A stretch of DNA of 64,000 bases from the NCBI GenBank assembly GCA_024196135.1, contig JAMQCK010000002.1, positions 434,001 to 498,000 of the forward strand. Reading direction: 5' to 3'. Shown here piece by piece: positions 32,216 through 43,312 of the stretch. A program made the translations under genes and the position numbers. The notes under the pieces were generated by a model. That model ran no database searches and had not been told where the DNA came from. It worked only from the letters and a program-made list of their open reading frames with translations. How positions within the stretch are numbered: the first letter of the stretch is position 1; each line of letters begins with the position of its first letter. The stretch is from Pleurotus ostreatus/Saccharomyces cerevisiae fusant. Taxonomy: Eukaryota; Opisthokonta.

Positions 32216-33220
32216 CCGCTACGGACGCCGCCTGTATAGCGGATAGCACGGGGAACTTTTCGACAGCAACGACGCTCGCTCTGGAATTGCATGGCGTCCA
32301 TGAGAATGCGCCCATCCTGCAGGGAATCCCGCCCGGCAGCCGACTTGACGAGGTACCGTCCCGCTACGGAAGGTCGCTCCCAGTCCCTCGACGCTCGAAC
32401 AATCGGTAGCGGCGCGGGGCGCCCGGTCCCCGACTCTCATTGATTGTGACAGGATGATTGGAGTCGAAGGCCAGCAGCATATGATACAATTACAAGTAAG
32501 TACTTATTTGGTTATTGAGACGTGTCGACTACCATCTGACATGCTATCATTCACGACGAAGGATGGTGTGACTGAGAAGAGGATGTGGGTATTTGTGTAC
32601 GCTGGCATGCAACAATGTCGTAGAACTCACCATTCACTGCGAAGAGGATAGGGAGTTTTGTAGAGCCAGTAGCCTATTAAGCCAGCTGTTGGACTCGGTA
32701 ACTTCGTGTCGGAGAATGTTGTACATTGTGGTTAAGTATTGGATGGTATGTTGTAGGTCATCGGGGATATCCGTACGCCCGCTGCGGATGGTGTGTTGCA
32801 CGTTAACGAGCTAGGCTAGTAAGTATACATCGAAGGAGGCAGAGGATAGTTACAACGGACCGTTCCTCGAAGAAGCGCGTGTGCGAGTTTGATAGAGGAA
32901 GCGCTATCCAGGACACCAGTCGCCGCCGCATCAAGAAGGTCTGCTGCCATATTTTCGATGAGCTGCGAGTGGGCAGCGGAAGTATTGTGAATATTGTTCG
33001 GATTGCTCATGAGGGGCGTCGCGGGGAGTGCTACACAGGAATCGAGAGCACGCCAATGCTGCGCAACAGGTACATTTATACGTGAACTACTAGTGGTACA
33101 AACAAGTCATCAACAGATACAATTACATTACTTATACGTACGTGACGACTGACCAAACGATAGAGGACCGATGAGCTATAAGTACATCTGTCAATCGTCG
33201 CGTCTAGCGATTCTGGCTAA
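32216..33220. other. Gene-free, AT-richer stretch, possible relic
   Basis: About 1 kb. From about 32.45 kb the sequence is visibly more AT-rich than the neighbouring genes and closer in composition to the Helitron at 45-52 kb. Short frames on both strands (for example SASSIKLAHALLRGTVRCNY on the minus strand near 32.9 kb) look protein-like, but I can assign none. A decayed transposon is possible. Confidence 0.35.
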
Positions 33221-34843
33221 CTACTTGTCAATAACCATGCGGTCACCATCGTGCTCATCTTTCTCGTCTGCCTCCTCGTGGTGCACCTTCGAGCGCGACC
33301 CCTTCTTCTTCTTCGGGGACGAAGGGGCCGAAGCGGGCGTGGAGTCGACGTCGACCTTGCGCTTGGAGGGTGAACCACTCGGAGGTGGCGGAGGTACCTG
33401 GTGTTCTGTCGAGGGGCCCGCAACGTTCTCCATGGGTGTATGGCGAGGCGACGACGGGTCAGCAAGCGTGGCGGATGGCGAAGGTGCGGCAGTAATTGCA
33501 GGAAGCGCGTGCATATACTCTTCGTCAGGGCGAAGGACGGAGATGTCGTCCGCGAGCAGGTGCCACGAGCGGCTAGAACCTTTGGTATTGCTGATGATCC
33601 ACCTAAGAATTCATATGAGGAAAAAGGTATAGGAAGAGATGAACACGCCGTACACCTCCATCTGACCACTGATGACAAGCGGTAGGCCGACGTCGAGCTT
33701 CTCAGCGTAGTCGCGTGGAAGGATGCGGTGGCCCCTAGCGTCGCGGTAGTTGGGGTACGTCGCGAAGATGGATTCCGGCGCCTTCAGATGCTCGACGGAG
33801 TTCCTAAAGTAGCCAAGGGGATCGTAGGCATTCTCGATAAAGAGGGGCGTATCTATAGCACTGTGAGGTGCGATCATATGAAGGGAAGTAAGCGGTACGT
33901 ACCGATATGGGCGGCGTCCGTGAGTAGCTTGACATGCGCACGCCTGCGCTGAGCTACCGCAATGTCAGAATGGGCTATGAGTCCGCTCACTCAAGACGTA
34001 CCTGGAGTCATCATGATGTCATCGTCGCCGCTGTTCATCTTGCTTGTCGACCCGACGACGGCCTTGGTGTTGTAGAGCTGCTGGGTGAGGAAGACAGCCA
34101 GCCACTCGTCCGGGTTCGATGGGCTCGGAATAGCAAACGTGCCGTTGATCTTGTCTGGCGCTGGCCCAGCTACGTGGGGAGTCAGACAGAGTTACGCAGT
34201 CGAGGATCAAGTACGCACCAGCGGAGAGTTGAGCGTTATACTTATGGTAGATGCGCTCAATGCTTCCGATGGCGTACCTCGACGCCTGTACGACGTCGGC
34301 AGAGATGGGAGTGCCGCCAGGGTACGTGTCCGTGTCGCGGAGAGCACGGACAGGAATGGCGCTGCGAAGCCTGCCGAGTTGGAGGCCATCAAACATGTCC
34401 TGCAAGACTCGAATGTCAAAATGCGTTGAAGAAGATGGAAGAAGCGTACTCACGTTCTGGGGAGCACCGGAGCGCGGGAGAGCATTGCCGTACGCAGTGA
34501 GAAGCGCCGGGCGTTCACCACCGTTGAATTCAGGGTACGCGATGAGCTTGAACTGCGCAGGGTGGCCGTTGCCGAGAACGACGCGGTGCGGACCATTAAA
34601 TTCCGTACTGAGTTTGCGGGGGTTGTTGGTGGGCGCGAGTCTGTCCCGAAATGCTTTGTTCAGGAAGGAAGGATCGGCGACGACTTTGTCGGCAGTTGCG
34701 ATGAACGCGTCATCGGGTACGAGTGAGAGGTAAGCGTCGAGGGTCTGCGCAGAGAGGTGAGTGACAGAATTGGTACGGAATGGATGGACGGGACTTACAC
34801 CATTGGCAGCATCGCTCCCGCCTTCGGTGCTGATGTTGGACAT
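33221..34843 (-). CDS. Hypothetical basidiomycete protein
   Basis: I do not recognise this protein. The start ATG (34841-34843) gives MSNISTEGGSDAANG; a GTAAGT donor follows directly. Exon 2 reads TLDAYLSLVPDDAFIATADK, then FLNKAFRDRLAPTNNPRKL, HRVVLGNGHPAQFKLIAYPE and FDIRVLQDMFDGLQLGRL. Later exons give NPDEWLAVFLTQQLYNTKAV, DTPLFIENAYDPLGYFRNSV and WIISNTKGSSRSWHLLADD. The C terminus is Pro/Ser-rich with a likely nuclear-localisation run (SPKKKKGSRSK) and ends DRMVIDK (stop 33221-33223). Four or more introns with good splice sites, and no stop inside exons, argue for a working gene. It lies between the transposon region and the gene mosaic. A nuclear location is inferred from the basic run alone. 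Confidence 0.7.
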
Positions 34844-35638
34844 AATGACTGATGGCAGGGGGAAAAGCAAGAGAGATGCTCTAGAAACGAGGATTGAGCG
34901 ACAGGGAAAAATATATCGACGCTCGGGGGTACGCGTCTCGCGCTGATTAGGCATATACGGTAATAGACGTACGTTAGTGAGAATGTTGACGCAGATGTGA
35001 CTGCATATTTGCGTGTGCAAGGGATAAGATCGACAGGTTCAGGGAGAGATCGGATAGCAGTTGCTGCTGCAGACACCAGCTGATCATCCTGGACGTTCGG
35101 GCGTAGGGAGGGGGTGACGGGGCGTAAATAGCGCGCTACGGGTTTGGGTGCATGGTGTGCTTGTGACCGATGCGGTGCACCTGCAGGCGTCCGATAGTGT
35201 AGCGTATGCGGGCAATGCACAGTCGAATCCTTGTCTGCAGCTGGCATTGGCAGGAGGATGATGGAGAGATGACGATAGATTAGGAGCTTCAGGCTTCATC
35301 ATAACGGTGAGGATTCAATGGCAAAGACCGCGTGCTGCAGCAGAGACGAGGAAGAAAAGAAGACATTGAAAGCCGCTGTCGTGTTTTGACACGATTGACA
35401 GCCCACGTGCGTGGGACCCACATGGACCGTCATTAGCGCGCGCGTCGAAAGATGTGTGTTACACAGGCAGGCTCGCGTTCGAGGTCTTGGTGCTTGCGAG
35501 CGTGTATAGCAATCACAACATATGGATATTTTCATCAGAAACATGCGCTCATAGTACAGGAGCGCATTACACTACGATAACTATCACGACATTGACATCG
35601 CGTCGTCGTTGTTGTTCCTTCCGTCCTTGCTGCACTTG
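34844..35638. other. Intergenic, upstream of the hypothetical gene
   Basis: About 800 bases. A TATATTT element near 34909-34916 (minus strand) lies about 70 bases upstream of the start at 34843. The rest, up to the SidA 3' fragment, holds no recognised gene. Confidence 0.4.
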
Positions 35639-36280
35639 TTATCTGCTCGTCGCCTGCACATCGTTCGGACGGGCGGCAATCGCGTCGTCCAACTGTTGAT
35701 TATAGACCGCATCGTAGACCTGTACACCAGTGTCAGGAATGGCAGGTTGCCTGTGAACGCTGCGGAAGGTTACCGAATCGAGGGTGCGCGGGTTGACGCC
35801 AGTGTAGTTCGTGCATTTGTACTCTTGCAGGCGAGGCTTGCGAATGGCGGGATTTAAAATCTCGTACCATGCACCCGTGGCTGTTGGACACGTCAGAAAG
35901 CCTTACAGATGCAGTGAACGGGTTGACTGACATTCAGGTTCGAAGATCTCATTCGTGAAGGGGCTATCGTCACTGGGACGCAGGGCGGCGCGGCGCATAA
36001 CCATCTTGACCTGATGATGAATAGAACCAGACGGAAATGGAGCTCAGGCGATTGCAAAGGTTCAGCAGGATCTCCACGGCTGCCTGGCCCGCGCCAATGA
36101 CACCGATGGCTGGCCGAGGATGTTATTGATGTCCGCCATGCACGACGAGCTGTGGATGATGTTCGGGTGGTCGAAGACGGGCTTGACGCAGTGGCGGAGA
36201 CGCGGCGAGCCACCTGGGGAGATCACCACATCCGTTGCACCGTTGGTGAAGCTCTCGCACGCGTTGTCCAAGGCCGAGAT
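35639..36280 (-). pseudogene. 3' fragment of an L-ornithine N5-monooxygenase (SidA-type) gene
   Basis: SidA hydroxylates ornithine at the start of hydroxamate siderophore synthesis. Visible pieces in SidA order are ATDVVISPGGSPRL, FDHPNIIHSSSCMADINN, then in a shifted frame AIGVIGAGQAAVEILLNL (the second, NADPH-binding Gly-rich motif). After an intron come VKMVMRRAALRPSDDSPFTN and EIFEPE, and after another ATGAWYEILNPAIRKPRLQE, YKCTNYTGVNPRTLDS and VYDAVYNQQLDDAIAARP, stop at 35639-35641. The frameshift before the NADPH motif lies near 36115. The C-terminal part normal for the family is missing. Upstream it runs directly into glucan-synthase sequence near 36.28 kb. The matching 5' part of SidA is 7 kb away at 43.3-43.7 kb, with the region between the two pieces absent. 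Confidence 0.75.
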
Positions 36281-36284
36281 GCCA

Positions 36285-39200
36285 TGCGGCAAGCCGGCGA
36301 GGAAGAATGCGATGCCGAAGATGATCGAAGGGACCGATAGGATGTACACGGAGGGCTTCAGACGGAACATCGGGTACCGCACCGCCGACGCAGCGAGGAA
36401 GACACCACCGATGATATGGAAGTGAGTGTCGTTCCGCCTGTTCGTGCCGCTGAGCAACTTGAAGCCGATCTGGAAACTGGTTGTGCTAAGCATGTGAAGA
36501 TTGGTTAGTGACGGTGCTCATAGATAGACGGAACAACGCTTACGTGAGCGAGGCCATTGAGATGGTATGCGTCAAGCTCTCTCGACGTGAAGATCTGGGT
36601 GCAGTTCATGGATACGATGTCAGCCAGTGCTGTGTCGTCTGCCGATGAGGAGTGTCTTGATATCGCAACACCATCCGCTGATTCACTGTAGTCAGCATGT
36701 AAGTGGGTGCGAAGCAAAGGCGACTCGCCACTTACTCTCAGAAGCTGTGTAAACCGAAGAGGGGCGATAGTGCATTGTCGAAGCGCCGGCGTGCTTATGC
36801 GAGCGAAGACTGGCCGCAGTGCTCAGCTTGTCCTTGCGAACCTTCTCGAAGAAGGCCTCCTCGCTCTTCATGAGGTACTTCTCGATGGGCAGTTCATGCT
36901 CCGAGTTCTTGGGGTTGACGTCGCGCAGTTTCTGAACGAACTCCGCCGCGACCGCACCGTCCGCATCCGTGAACTGAGCGCACGGTCAGGAGGTCGAAGA
37001 ACACAATGCGAACGCAAAGCAGACTTACCGAAGCAATGGCCTTGTTGAGAGGAGAGTCGGCGTTCTTGTCGACGATGGAGGCAATAGACTCTGCAGAGGA
37101 CACCCGGGAGTACATCGTGAAGGGCCGGGCAGGCGCAGCTCCGTCGAGGAATGGATCCGGAGCGCCGCGCTGGTTGTGTGCGATGGCTTTGTTGGCACGA
37201 GACAGGAAGTTTTGGAAGTCGCTAGAGCCGGGTTCGTACAGTCTGCCGTCCTCAGAAACAGAGTCGCGGTTGTTGGGCTCCACGATCTGGGGACGCGCAG
37301 ACAGGTAGTCGTTGCCAACACCGCTATCACCGTCCGACGACAGAGCGGTCTGCGGAGTGCCAGGAGTGACAGGGCTCATGTAGCTGTTGCCACCAATGCT
37401 CGACATGCTATTCCTGCCCCAGTTCGGTTGCTGCGGCGGTGCAAGAGCTTCTGGGTTCCAGTCCTCGTTCTCCGGAATGGCGCCGAAGGTGGTGTGCTCG
37501 CCGCCGTCGCTCGGACGCCATGCGTCGCTCTCGGCCAATGTCCTGCTAGTCGTGATACTGCGCTTGTGGAAGTCCTCCATGCGTTGACGCCATTCGACGA
37601 CCGGGAAACGCTGGACAGCGGACCGCGCACGAAGGATAGCACGCTCCTCTTCAGTCGACTTCAGGGCCATCTCGATCGTCTTCGTGAACTGCGAGATCAT
37701 GTGCGCCGTCGAGCTGGATTCTACAGGGAACCACTGAAGGATATTCAATATCTCAATGAGTGCAAAAGCACGAAAGGGCTTACCCAACCACGCATGAGAC
37801 CAAGACCACCGAGACGACTACCGACACCGAGAGCACCCTTACGGCCGAACTCGACGGCGACGAGACCGAATGGCTCATCACGAGACGGTATGAGGGCAAA
37901 GTCGGCACCGCTGAACAAGTAAGGCGGCAGAGCAGTGAACTCCGGCTTTGAGTACACTCTGTCGGGGTAGAGCTCCATCAATTGCGCAAGCTTTTCCGCA
38001 GCGAAGCGACCGTAAAGATCGATGATGGGACCGACACAGATAAGCTGGATAGACGGTTGCTTCTCGAGTCTGACAGAAGCGTAAGTATTAGGACAAGATC
38101 GTAAGGCAGGAACACTCACAGGCCAGTCATGACATCCGCGATGAGATCGACACCCTTCTGCTTGGACCAACGACCGACGAAGACGAACAAGTTCGCGTGC
38201 GGGTCCTGCTTGATGCCAGCCCATTCCTGCGCCTGCCTCTTGTTCTCTGGGCGCTTCGCCTCAGCCTCCTGGTCGATTTGGATCTTGCGAACCTCCGTCG
38301 GGTTCTCGTCGAGGGCGTCGATATCCGTAGGATCCGGGTTCGGGAGCGAGTCTACGTGCTTGAGTGCCCAGAGCGCAGGGTAACGCGCCCACGAACGCTT
38401 GCCGTACTTGTCAGAGACACCCGCGACACCGACGGAGTTTTGGTGGACACTAATGAAGGAGGCGGCGGCGTGCAGCAAGTTGAACGTGTTACCAAACTGG
38501 ACGTATCTAGTGCAGTGTGCCTTGCTGATATTGAACGCCGAGCAAACTTCCTTCATCTCCTCCTTGGTGCGCAGAGGCCACAAGCCTTGGAACTCGGCGT
38601 TGTGGAGCGACAAGCAGACGGGGATGACCTTCGGGAGCAGGTAAATGGGAGCGAGGGCACCGTGATAGTCGTTGATATGGTAGATGTCGATGTCAGGGTA
38701 GCGCCGGATGGTCGCCGCGATGGCCTGATTCCAAGTCGAGTAGAAGATGGCGGAGCTCAAGTCGTCCATGCGCTGCGGGTACGGGTCGGCCTTGCTCTGC
38801 GCGCGGAAGACGGGGCTGTCGACGATCACGTAGGTGATGTTGTCCACGACGTGCGTCTCGACCTCGACCTGGTATGCCTGCCCGAAGATGATAACCTCAA
38901 TGGGCTCGGCGGGATCGCCAGGAGGGTAGTCGAGGTCCTTGACCTTCGCGACAATCCAGACAAGGTCGACGTCGGACATAGCCTTGCCCATAAGACTGGC
39001 CATGACACCGAGACCACCAATCTTGATTTTGAGCTTCCAATCGATGATCTCGTACTCCAGGGTGGCGATGAGGACCTTGCGGCGCTTGTTCTTGTCCTCG
39101 GGCCAGCCTATGATGTCGCCGTGGTACTTCTTATGGCCACCGAAGAGCCCGCCAGCACCCTCGGGGTCGTGCAGGTCGCTCTTGGACTTGCCGAAGAGGT

Positions 39201-39700
39201 CCATGATGGGGAAGTACTTGCCCTTGTTCGACGGCTGCACACCGTAGCTGTTGTGCTTGATGCCGTAGAACGAGCGCATGAAGATCAGGACGGAGGCGAG
39301 GGCCGTGATGAAGGGGATCGAGAGGAGCAGCGCGTACGTGATGATGCCGACGGACGCCTGCCCACGGGGCTCGAGGTACCAGCGCATAGTGCTGTCGTCG
39401 ACGGTGATACGGAAGGACAGATGCTTGCCAGGCGGGGCGGAGATGTTCAGCTGACTGGGGGCGGCGGTGTTCGGCGGCAGACGGTCGAGGATACCGTCGT
39501 TGTTGACGTCTCCGTACCAGTAATCGTTGTAGTCGAAGACGTTAAGCTGAATCCAGGTCGGCCAGACAGCCGACAAGTCGAGCTGCCATAGACCCTCGTC
39601 GTTCAGCTTGAACTCGGACTCTACGGCCTTGTCAAACCCGAAGTTGTTGAACTTGCCACGCGCAAGGAAGCGCGGAACGCGACGCGCGCGTGGCGAGTTC
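36285..39700 (-). pseudogene. Alpha-1,3-glucan synthase fragment 2 (GT5 domain and start of the membrane region)
   Basis: AGS makes cell-wall alpha-1,3-glucan at the plasma membrane. The piece starts at RRVPRFLARGKFNNFGFD, continues with LSAVWPTWIQLNVFDYNDYW, a membrane helix (IITYALLLSIPFITALASVL), and the starch-synthase-like GT5 domain: KIGGLGVMASLMGKAM (UDP-glucose binding), [50 protein letters not shown] and [17 protein letters not shown] (retaining-GT acidic motif). A Ser-rich linker follows (SSIGGNSYMSPVTPGTPQTA), then DDTALADIVSMNCTQIFTSR, STTSFQIGFKLLSGTN and the first C-terminal membrane helices (YPMFRLKPSVYILSVPSIIF). There the AGS match stops near 36.29 kb and SidA sequence begins. 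The remaining C-terminal membrane region is missing. Exons and splice sites inside this piece look intact. Confidence 0.85.
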
Positions 39701-39708
39701 AACAACTT
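39641..39708. repeat. Fold-back inverted repeat at the AGS/coiled-coil joint
   Basis: The 23 bases at 39641-39663 (AGS codons for ARGKFNNF) reappear inverted at 39686-39708 with one mismatch, around a 22-base spacer. The outer arm is not part of a normal AGS reading frame. Confidence 0.8.
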
Positions 39709-39739
39709 TTCATCTACTTCTTCGCATCTACTCACCTCC

Positions 39740-42177
39740 TCAACGTATGTTGGATTGGACGAGTTGGACGTTTACTCGTCCTCCCCCGTCCCGCTCATGC
39801 CAGCCGACCATACGGTCGACCCGCTCCCCGCGCTCCTGCGACCACGGCGGCTCCCCGGACTCCGTCCGTCTTTGGATCTCGGTGAAGCCGCTGCTGCCGC
39901 CCTTCGCGAGCTCCGCGCTCAGCTGGCGTTCCCTCGCATCGAGGGCCGCCAACGAGTTCTGCGCCTCGACGTGCTCAAGCGCCTCCTGCGTCAGCCCCGG
40001 GGTCTCCGCGCCATTTCCCAACCCCCGGCGAAGACAACGCCGAGTGCGTGTCATTAGGATTGGGAGACCTCGGCCCGAAGAGCGACCACCGACGCGCCGC
40101 GGAGGCCGTAGGCGTCGCAGACGACGTCGAGTGCGAGCGTTGCACGCCCGCGGGGTTGGACGTGATCACAGGCAACGGCGCAGGCGCGGGCTCATAGCCC
40201 ATAAGCTTCATCGTCGCCTGCAGCCGCTCGCGCTCCTTCCTATCCTCCTCATCCTCCTCCGTGTCCAGCTTCCGCGCGTTCACCGCCTGCCCGGGCTTGA
40301 GCTGCAGCGGGCGCAGCGTCGGCGCCTCGGGCTTCTTCTCCCCGCCGAACGGGTTGAGCGAGCGCCAGTCGAAGGACATCGAGCGCCGGCTCGCGCGCGC
40401 GGAGGGCGAGGGGTTCGACGGGCCATCGAGCTTCGGGCCGAGGAAGCTGTTGCCGGAGCCCTTGGCGTCGGGCGTGGGGTTCGTGGACGACCGGCCGACG
40501 AAGGCGGATTGCGGGCGCGGCTTCGTGGGCATCTTGAAGGTGTCGAAGGTGGTGGGGGCGGGGGTCTTCGGCGTCGTCGGCTGCTTGTCGTAGTCGACGG
40601 CGGGGACGTGCTCGAAGCCCTCCTAAGCGAGGATGCGGTCGACGATCTTGGACGCGTACAAGGACAGCGCCTTGTTGGCATCCTTGAGTGCCTTGACCTC
40701 GTTCCGCAGGGAGTCGATGTCGTTGAGCGATCCGCTAGGCTCCAGGGTGCTGGCATTCTGCGCGCGCGTATCTGAGCCCTTCTTGCCGCGCTTCTTGTTG
40801 CCGTTGACGACAGACTGGTCGTTGTCGAGGTTGGTGCTACCGTCGAGGAAGTCCTTGTTCTCGGCGCGACCGCGAGGTCGAGACCGGGGCCAGTAATGGG
40901 CAGATCGGCCAGGGTCTCGCCGCGAGGAGCAGGAGATTGCGATGTGGACTGACCGCGCCTGCGGCCCTTGCGACCACCGCGGGACGCAGGAGAGTCAGAG
41001 CGGTTGGCAGCAAGGCTGCGCTCGAGCTGCTGGTCGAGGGTCTCGGGAACATGATCTTCCTCCTCGACCTTCTCCAATGTGCTGCGACCTGCGCTACGAA
41101 GGCTACCACGGTCGCCGCCGCTGTTTGACTCTTCCTCCTCGCTTTCCGAGTCAACGCTTGAGGAAGCCACACCCATCGAGTTCATGACATTGAATTGGCC
41201 GTTGAGAATGCGCTCGCGGAGCAAGATCATGTAGCTCTCGTTCTCCTCCTGGAGCTCGTTGTTGACGCGCTTGAGGTCGTTAAGCTGGCCTTGAAGGAGG
41301 ACAAGCGTGCTCTGCATGGACGAGTAGGAGGTGGACAGCGTGGAGAGCTCCAGGCGGAGGGAGGTCATCTCCGCGGGCTCTTCCTCGACCTCGATGGTCT
41401 CCTGCTTCGGCGTCGGCGGGCGGACAGATATCTTGGAGACCGTATCCGGCTCCTCATCAACGTCCGTCTCGGGCTCGTCCGCGGGCGCCGACTCGCGATC
41501 CGCCTTCTTGGCCTGGCTGAGCGTCTGTATCCGGGACTTGAGGTGCTGCTCGTTATCGTAGAACGCCTGCCGTTCAGCCTCGAACGTCGCCGTCTGCTCG
41601 CGGTCAGCGCGCGGCGCAGGGAGGTCGCAGCTGGCCATACCTGCTCATTGTACCTCCGCTGGAGGTCCCGCTTCTCCTTTTCGAGCTCGCGCACCTGCGT
41701 GCGGTGCTTCTCTGCGACCTCGATGCGCTGGGCGAGCTCCCTTTCGGACCTCTCCTGGTCAGCGTAGAGCTCATTCAGCCGCGTCTCGGCGGCGTGTAGG
41801 GACGACGTGAGCTTGTCATTGTCGGAAACGAGGGTAGAGATGGTCTGTTCCTTGTCCTGTACTTGAACCAAGAGCTGGGATATGTTAGTCGATGTACAAT
41901 ACGATGGAAGCTGGCAACACACATGCTCCTTCTGCTCTACTTCTTGCTTCAACGCCGTCGCGAGTGATTCTTTGGTCTCCTGTCCTGCGGTCGGTGGTGT
42001 GGGTGCTCTGAGGGAATTGCGTCGGGCTGCACCGTTCCCGAGAGCCGAGGAGACACGCGGAGAGGCGGCGGCGCGTGCCGTTGCTCCCCGGGCTATGGAC
42101 GCGCTTGTCGGGGAGCTGAGCGTGTTCCTGCGCCCACTGGGCGGCGTCGGACGTGGTACTGGGGCAGACATGGCCAT
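39740..42177 (-). pseudogene. Coiled-coil protein gene, nearly whole but disrupted, inside AGS
   Basis: The start ATG at 42175-42177 gives MAMSAPVPRPTPPSGRRNTL. A Ser/Ala-rich head and an intron lead to LLVQVQDKEQTISTLVSDND, then long heptad-rich sequence: SERELAQRIEVAEKHRTQVR, ELEKEKRDLQRRYNEQ, FYDNEQHLKSRIQTLSQAKK, and LVLLQGQLNDLKRVNNELQE followed by ENESYMILLRERIL. Later DIDSLRNEVKALKDANKALS and SLYASKIVDRILA are followed by an in-frame TAG (40623-40625), after which EGFEHVPAVDYDK continues in frame. A shift of two bases near 40.87 kb and one near 40.02 kb are also needed to stay open. The family is an unnamed basidiomycete coiled-coil protein, perhaps cytoskeletal. Both ends lie inside AGS sequence on the same strand. 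Confidence 0.68.
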
Positions 42178-42214
42178 TTCGTGTGCGGATGGTGGTGGTT
42201 TCGAATTCGGAGCG

Positions 42215-43312
42215 GTGGTCGTCGTAGTTGTAGTCCGCGTGCGTGACGTGCGACGTCGACATCGTGAGCTCGCTCCAGTCTGCATAGAGCGTGAGCAATC
42301 GGCGATAAAGAATGCAAAAGAGCAAGAACTTACACTGCACCATAATGTGGTAGCCATCCCAGAAGTTGTCCTCGTCGTCGAACAGGGTCGTGTTCACCTT
42401 CGTCTGTTGCTCGAAGTCCGTCCAATCCGTCCAGTTCTGACCGAAGTTCCTCGAGTAGCAGAACTTGTCGGCACCCCACGCGCGGTGGTTGAAGACGAGA
42501 TCGTCGCCAGACTTCACGAACGCCGAGTTGTTGTAGTCGTTGTACGGGAACACCATGACGTTGTCCTCAGTGCCCTTGCGCAGCAGAAAGTAGTCGGTCG
42601 CCTGCATAGCGTCAGAAAGTGAATAGAGAAAGAAATTGAACGCAACGCACGTTGGTACCGTCGCCGCCGTTGGACGAGGGGTCCTTGACCTCGATCCGGA
42701 GGACACCGTCGGGCATACCGCTGAGGGTCGCAGACCATGCTCACGCACTCGTATCGTCGCCGGGGATGATGACCGGGTCCGGGTTGTCCATGCCGCCGCA
42801 GTTGACGTTCGAGATCGACGGCGCGTCTCCGCCGCCCGACGAAGACATCGTGAGGGTGATAGAGTCCGTGACGCTGTCGCAGTCCATCTCCGTGTTGAAC
42901 TCGATGGAGATGTCGACGTCGTCTTTGCCGCCCTGGCTCGTGATGCGATGGTCGTGGCCTGGCGTGAACTTGGCCATCGCCGGCAGCGGCGCCACCCCCT
43001 GGTCATCAGGGACGAGGGCCTTAAAGCCGTAGCGCTCGAAGGTGATAGACCGGAGGCAGCCAAAGTACGGGTCTTTGCCGTCGTAGTAGTATGGCTCGGT
43101 GAGGTCGTATGTCTTGTACGGCGCAAACGAGTTGCGTACCTTGACGTTGCTCTGGAACGGCGACAGGATCTGCTTCTTGCTGTCGCACTTGAAGTCGTAC
43201 GTCTGCATCGTGTTCTTGTTTGTATAGAAGAGCCAGACGGGATCGTTGTAGCGGCCATCGACAGTGTTGTGGTGCTCAATATTGTCGCGCTTGACGGCCC
43301 AGAGACCCTTCG
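42215..43312 (-). pseudogene. Alpha-1,3-glucan synthase fragment 1 (end of amylase-like domain)
   Basis: The match starts at GLWAVKRDNIEHHNTVDGRY, in the last part of the N-terminal alpha-amylase-like domain. It continues DPVWLFYTNKNTMQTYDFKC, FGCLRSITFERYGFKALVPD and PAMAKFTPGHDHRI. After GDDTSA an in-frame TGA occurs at 42741-42743; the frame continues as AWSATLSGMPDGVLRIEVKD, where related proteins would have a sense codon. After an intron come ATDYFLLRKGTEDNVMVFPY, AWGADKFCYSRNFGQNWTDW and FWDGYHIMVQ, and after another WSELTMSTSHVTHADYNYDD. AGS similarity then stops near 42.2 kb and the coiled-coil gene begins. Its natural continuation is fragment 2. The catalytic part of the amylase-like domain, several hundred residues, is missing. 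Confidence 0.82.

Noticed and set aside
38197..39591. 464-residue plus-strand open frame
   Set aside because: It is the antisense shadow of the alpha-1,3-glucan synthase GT5 exon and has no independent support.
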